A stretch of DNA of 64,000 nucleotides. Source: Siphonodentalium dalli. Lineage: Eukaryota > Mollusca > Scaphopoda > Gadilida > Siphonodentaliidae. The translations under genes were made by a program, and so were the position numbers. Positions 62,156 through 64,000 of this stretch are shown one piece after another (the stretch's first letter is position 1; every line of letters starts with the position of its first letter). The notes beneath the pieces are model-generated. The model did not search any database and had not been told where the DNA came from. It worked only from the letters and a program-made list of their open reading frames with translations. Location of the stretch: positions 195,226,816 to 195,290,815 of the forward strand of contig CP136066.1 in the NCBI GenBank assembly GCA_032622095.1, written 5' to 3'.

Positions 62156-62461
62156 ATAAACTATAGTTGAGCGGTCGACAGTCATTGGGATATGTCGGAT
62201 CAGCCGAGAACTCCTCTATAGTCGCCTGTCGGTATCCAGGAGGACATACACAGGTCCCTTCTATGTTGCAACTTGCGGGGTAGACACAGTTAGGAACATC
62301 TTTGCAACTCTCTCCAATCATACGCTGGAACATCAGCCTGCACCGCCCACCATGGGCCGGCACGTAGTACTTATTACATTCACACAGTCCGGATATGCAC
62401 TGCGCGTTGGTGGACAGACACGTGGCGATGTTGGGTCCGCATGGCGAGTCAACGAATGCAG
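62156..62461 (-). CDS. Exon 3: 12-Cys double EB/EGF-like module, unit 1
   Basis: A 306-nt phase 1-1 exon. Two 6-Cys halves are joined by the conserved core G-G-R-C-R-L-M-F-Q-R-M-I-G-E-S-C. It ends in the D-P-T-Y-P-N-D-C-R segment shared by all exons of this class. The donor gtgagt splits the last codon after T; joined to exon 4 this gives Ser, whereas the other units give Trp. It is the most divergent copy of the class, with a His-Gly-Gly where the others have S-D-D-G. Confidence 0.85.
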
Positions 62462-62861
62462 CTGTTGAAATAAAAGACCCTCATCTAATTATAAGTTTAT
62501 TCAAGAAAGATGTAATATTTTATATACCGTCATCCCAATCCCACCACGCGAGCATATCATGTTACTTTTGTTCACTTCGTCGCCATCAACCGATTGAAGT
62601 TCGCCAATTGAAGTTGGTGATGTTCGATCACCTATTAGTCACATCGATTATACATTCTATCTTTTGCAAATTATGGGATATAGAAACGGAACAGAAGGGA
62701 ACAAGTATAACTAAACAATGCTAATTTGAGATAAAAGAGATACTTCCCAGAAGATGAGGCCTAAGCGGAATGAAGGCCCAGAGGATGAATTTAGTGATGC
62801 TAATCCGCTATTTGCCATGGGAGCAGAAAACGACGAACAAATCCTCACTAATCAGTCTTAC

Positions 62862-63002
62862 CTTTGTCACATGATGTTCTTTCCTGGTTTGATATGTATC
62901 CCATATCGCACAGACACACGTACCCCTCACATGCGTACGGCATGCACGACGAATGTGCGGGGCAGTCCGAGTCGCTCGTACATGTCGAGTAGATATTTGA
63001 AA
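62862..63002 (-). CDS. Exon 2: EB/EGF-like 7-Cys module, unit 1
   Basis: A 141-nt phase 1-1 exon with donor gtaaga and an acceptor after a pyrimidine-rich tract. Seven Cys in the pattern C-x5-C-x5-C-x4-C-x4-C-x1-C-x12-C, starting C-T-S-D-S-D-C-P and ending C-D-K-G. The spacing resembles EB-type and EGF-like modules of secreted invertebrate proteins. The same 141-nt length occurs in exons 5, 8 and 11, which supports the borders chosen. Confidence 0.85.
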
Positions 63003-63797
63003 CTGTAAGAAGAAAGTGTGAATTGATGTGAAATGTGAAACTCGGGAACATGATTGGTAGGTGTCCAAAATCTTCACAATTTATGTTGTTAAATTGTAAC
63101 ATCGATAATTTAATCCCAACTAGGAACGATGTGCAGTGATTATGTAATTTACTCGTATTTAAATTTGCGCGGTATTATTTTTCGCGAATTCAAAACGATA
63201 TTGTAAAAATGTCCGTCAAATATATCAAAATCATATATCGGATGGCATGCATTTACCGTTCTAACCCGAATGTAGATTAAATGACATCCACGATAATACA
63301 ACACACATACGATACAATGGAACTGCTAATTATTTAGTTGTGAAGATAAGTATAAATCGACATCTAGTACACTTGCGCTGGTCCAATAATAATTATAGTA
63401 TTTCAATAGCTATGGGAACCACTGATATAAATTCAAACTAAGTCAGGTGACATCAACGGCCATCGATATATAGATTGCTCACTTCAGAGATGTCATTTAG
63501 TTGTGTACATGTATATATATCAATACACAAACGCCTTTAATTTTCCCGCTTGTTCACTAAAGTTATCAGTTAGTGATTGAGTGAGTCGTCCATTTTTCGC
63601 TTAGTTTTAAAATCGCTCATCGTCATGTGCGCGTAAAAATAGTACTGCGCGAATTTAAAACCGATTAAGGTAAGTGTGGCTATCCAGCAGAATAATACTC
63701 GATCAGAACGGAACATACTGAAAATTACAAACAAGCTGAATTCGGTTGGCTACATCCATTGTGTATATACATAAGTGAACATGCTAATGGATCTTAC

Positions 63798-63908
63798 CTC
63801 CAACTTGTCTAGTTATTGACTCTGCTTGTGTGGTCGTATATACAGGTTGTCTAGTTGTGGTTACCAGCTGCCATCCAGTTGTACTAACGTTTACACCGTT
63901 GCATAACC
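63798..63908 (-). CDS. Exon 1 of those visible: Ser/Thr-rich segment, unit 1
   Basis: Acceptor ctattcag before 63908 and donor gtaaga after 63798 bound a 111-nt phase 1-1 exon. It codes for L-C-N-G-V-N-V-S followed by a Thr-rich stretch with no further Cys. The C-N-G start and the NVS glycosylation sequon recur in the other Ser/Thr exons. It is the shortest of its class. Upstream exons, including any signal peptide, lie outside the window. Confidence 0.8.
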
Positions 63909-64000
63909 CTGAATAGAAAAACTATCACAATTATAGTAATATTGTGTTATGTCAAGGATTCATCTCTGATAAACCTGGTTGCATAATTACTTCAGTAACT

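Larger units (their letters stand above)
11811..63908 (-). other. Gene model: giant modular mucin-like type I membrane protein (23 exons, 5' end missing)
   Basis: Twenty-three exons can be joined on the minus strand with GT-AG borders and matching phases, giving 14549 coding nt in one frame (4848 residues plus stop). All introns are phase 1 except the last, which is phase 2. Domain order: eight units of a Ser/Thr segment, a 7-Cys EB/EGF-like module and a 12-Cys double module; a roughly 3060-residue Thr/Ser repeat stalk; a membrane span; a basic stop-transfer; a 195-residue tail. Phase-1 symmetric exons are typical of shuffled extracellular modules. No signal peptide is visible because the 5' exons lie beyond the right edge. 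I infer a cell-surface glycoprotein with a Cys-rich head on a mucin stalk. I do not recognise a named family. The exon chain is strong evidence; the function is inference. Confidence 0.85.

Overview
The window is eukaryotic and almost certainly from an animal. It has spliced genes with GT-AG introns, extracellular Cys-rich modules on phase-1 exons, AT-rich introns and many small inverted-repeat (MITE-like) elements. I cannot name the species; a marine invertebrate would fit the style of the genome, but that is a guess.

One gene on the minus strand dominates. It enters from beyond the right edge and runs leftward to a stop codon at 11811. I could place 23 consecutive coding exons with matching splice phases (63908 down to 11811). 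Together they give one open frame of 4848 residues plus stop, without the 5' end. The order is: eight consecutive units of [short Ser/Thr-rich segment beginning T-C-N-G] - [7-Cys EB/EGF-like module] - [12-Cys double EB/EGF-like module]; then a single 9186-nt exon coding about 3060 residues of Cys-free Thr/Ser-rich tandem repeats (mucin-like); then a transmembrane exon (14867-14960); then a 195-residue cytoplasmic tail (11811-12396) with three copies of an I-P-R-P motif. I infer a very large type I membrane mucin-like protein: a Cys-rich modular head, a long glycosylated stalk, one membrane span and a tail that could signal or control turnover.

In the four units nearest the 5' end the Ser/Thr segment and the EB module are separate exons. 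In the four nearest the mucin exon they form one exon, and the last three units are nearly identical, so the array seems to have grown most recently next to the stalk.

At the left edge (1-5621, minus strand) lies a second Thr/Ser-rich tandem-repeat coding block with a different 15-16 residue unit. It has an acceptor-like start at 5621 and two single-base homopolymer frameshifts. It is either a neighbouring mucin-like gene or an alternative 3' exon of the main gene. It leaves the window on the left.

Introns and the 5.6-11.8 kb gap hold no other gene that I can support. They are filled with mobile and repeat DNA: piggyBac-type MITEs with TTAA target duplications, a 67-bp perfect-arm hairpin shared by different MITE families, a 3-kb element with 0.5-kb inverted ends and a 5-bp target duplication, several foldback elements, and satellites of 21, 67 and 83 bp. 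The 67-bp satellite copies a splice acceptor of the main gene and carries a MITE whose empty site is still visible in the neighbouring repeat units.
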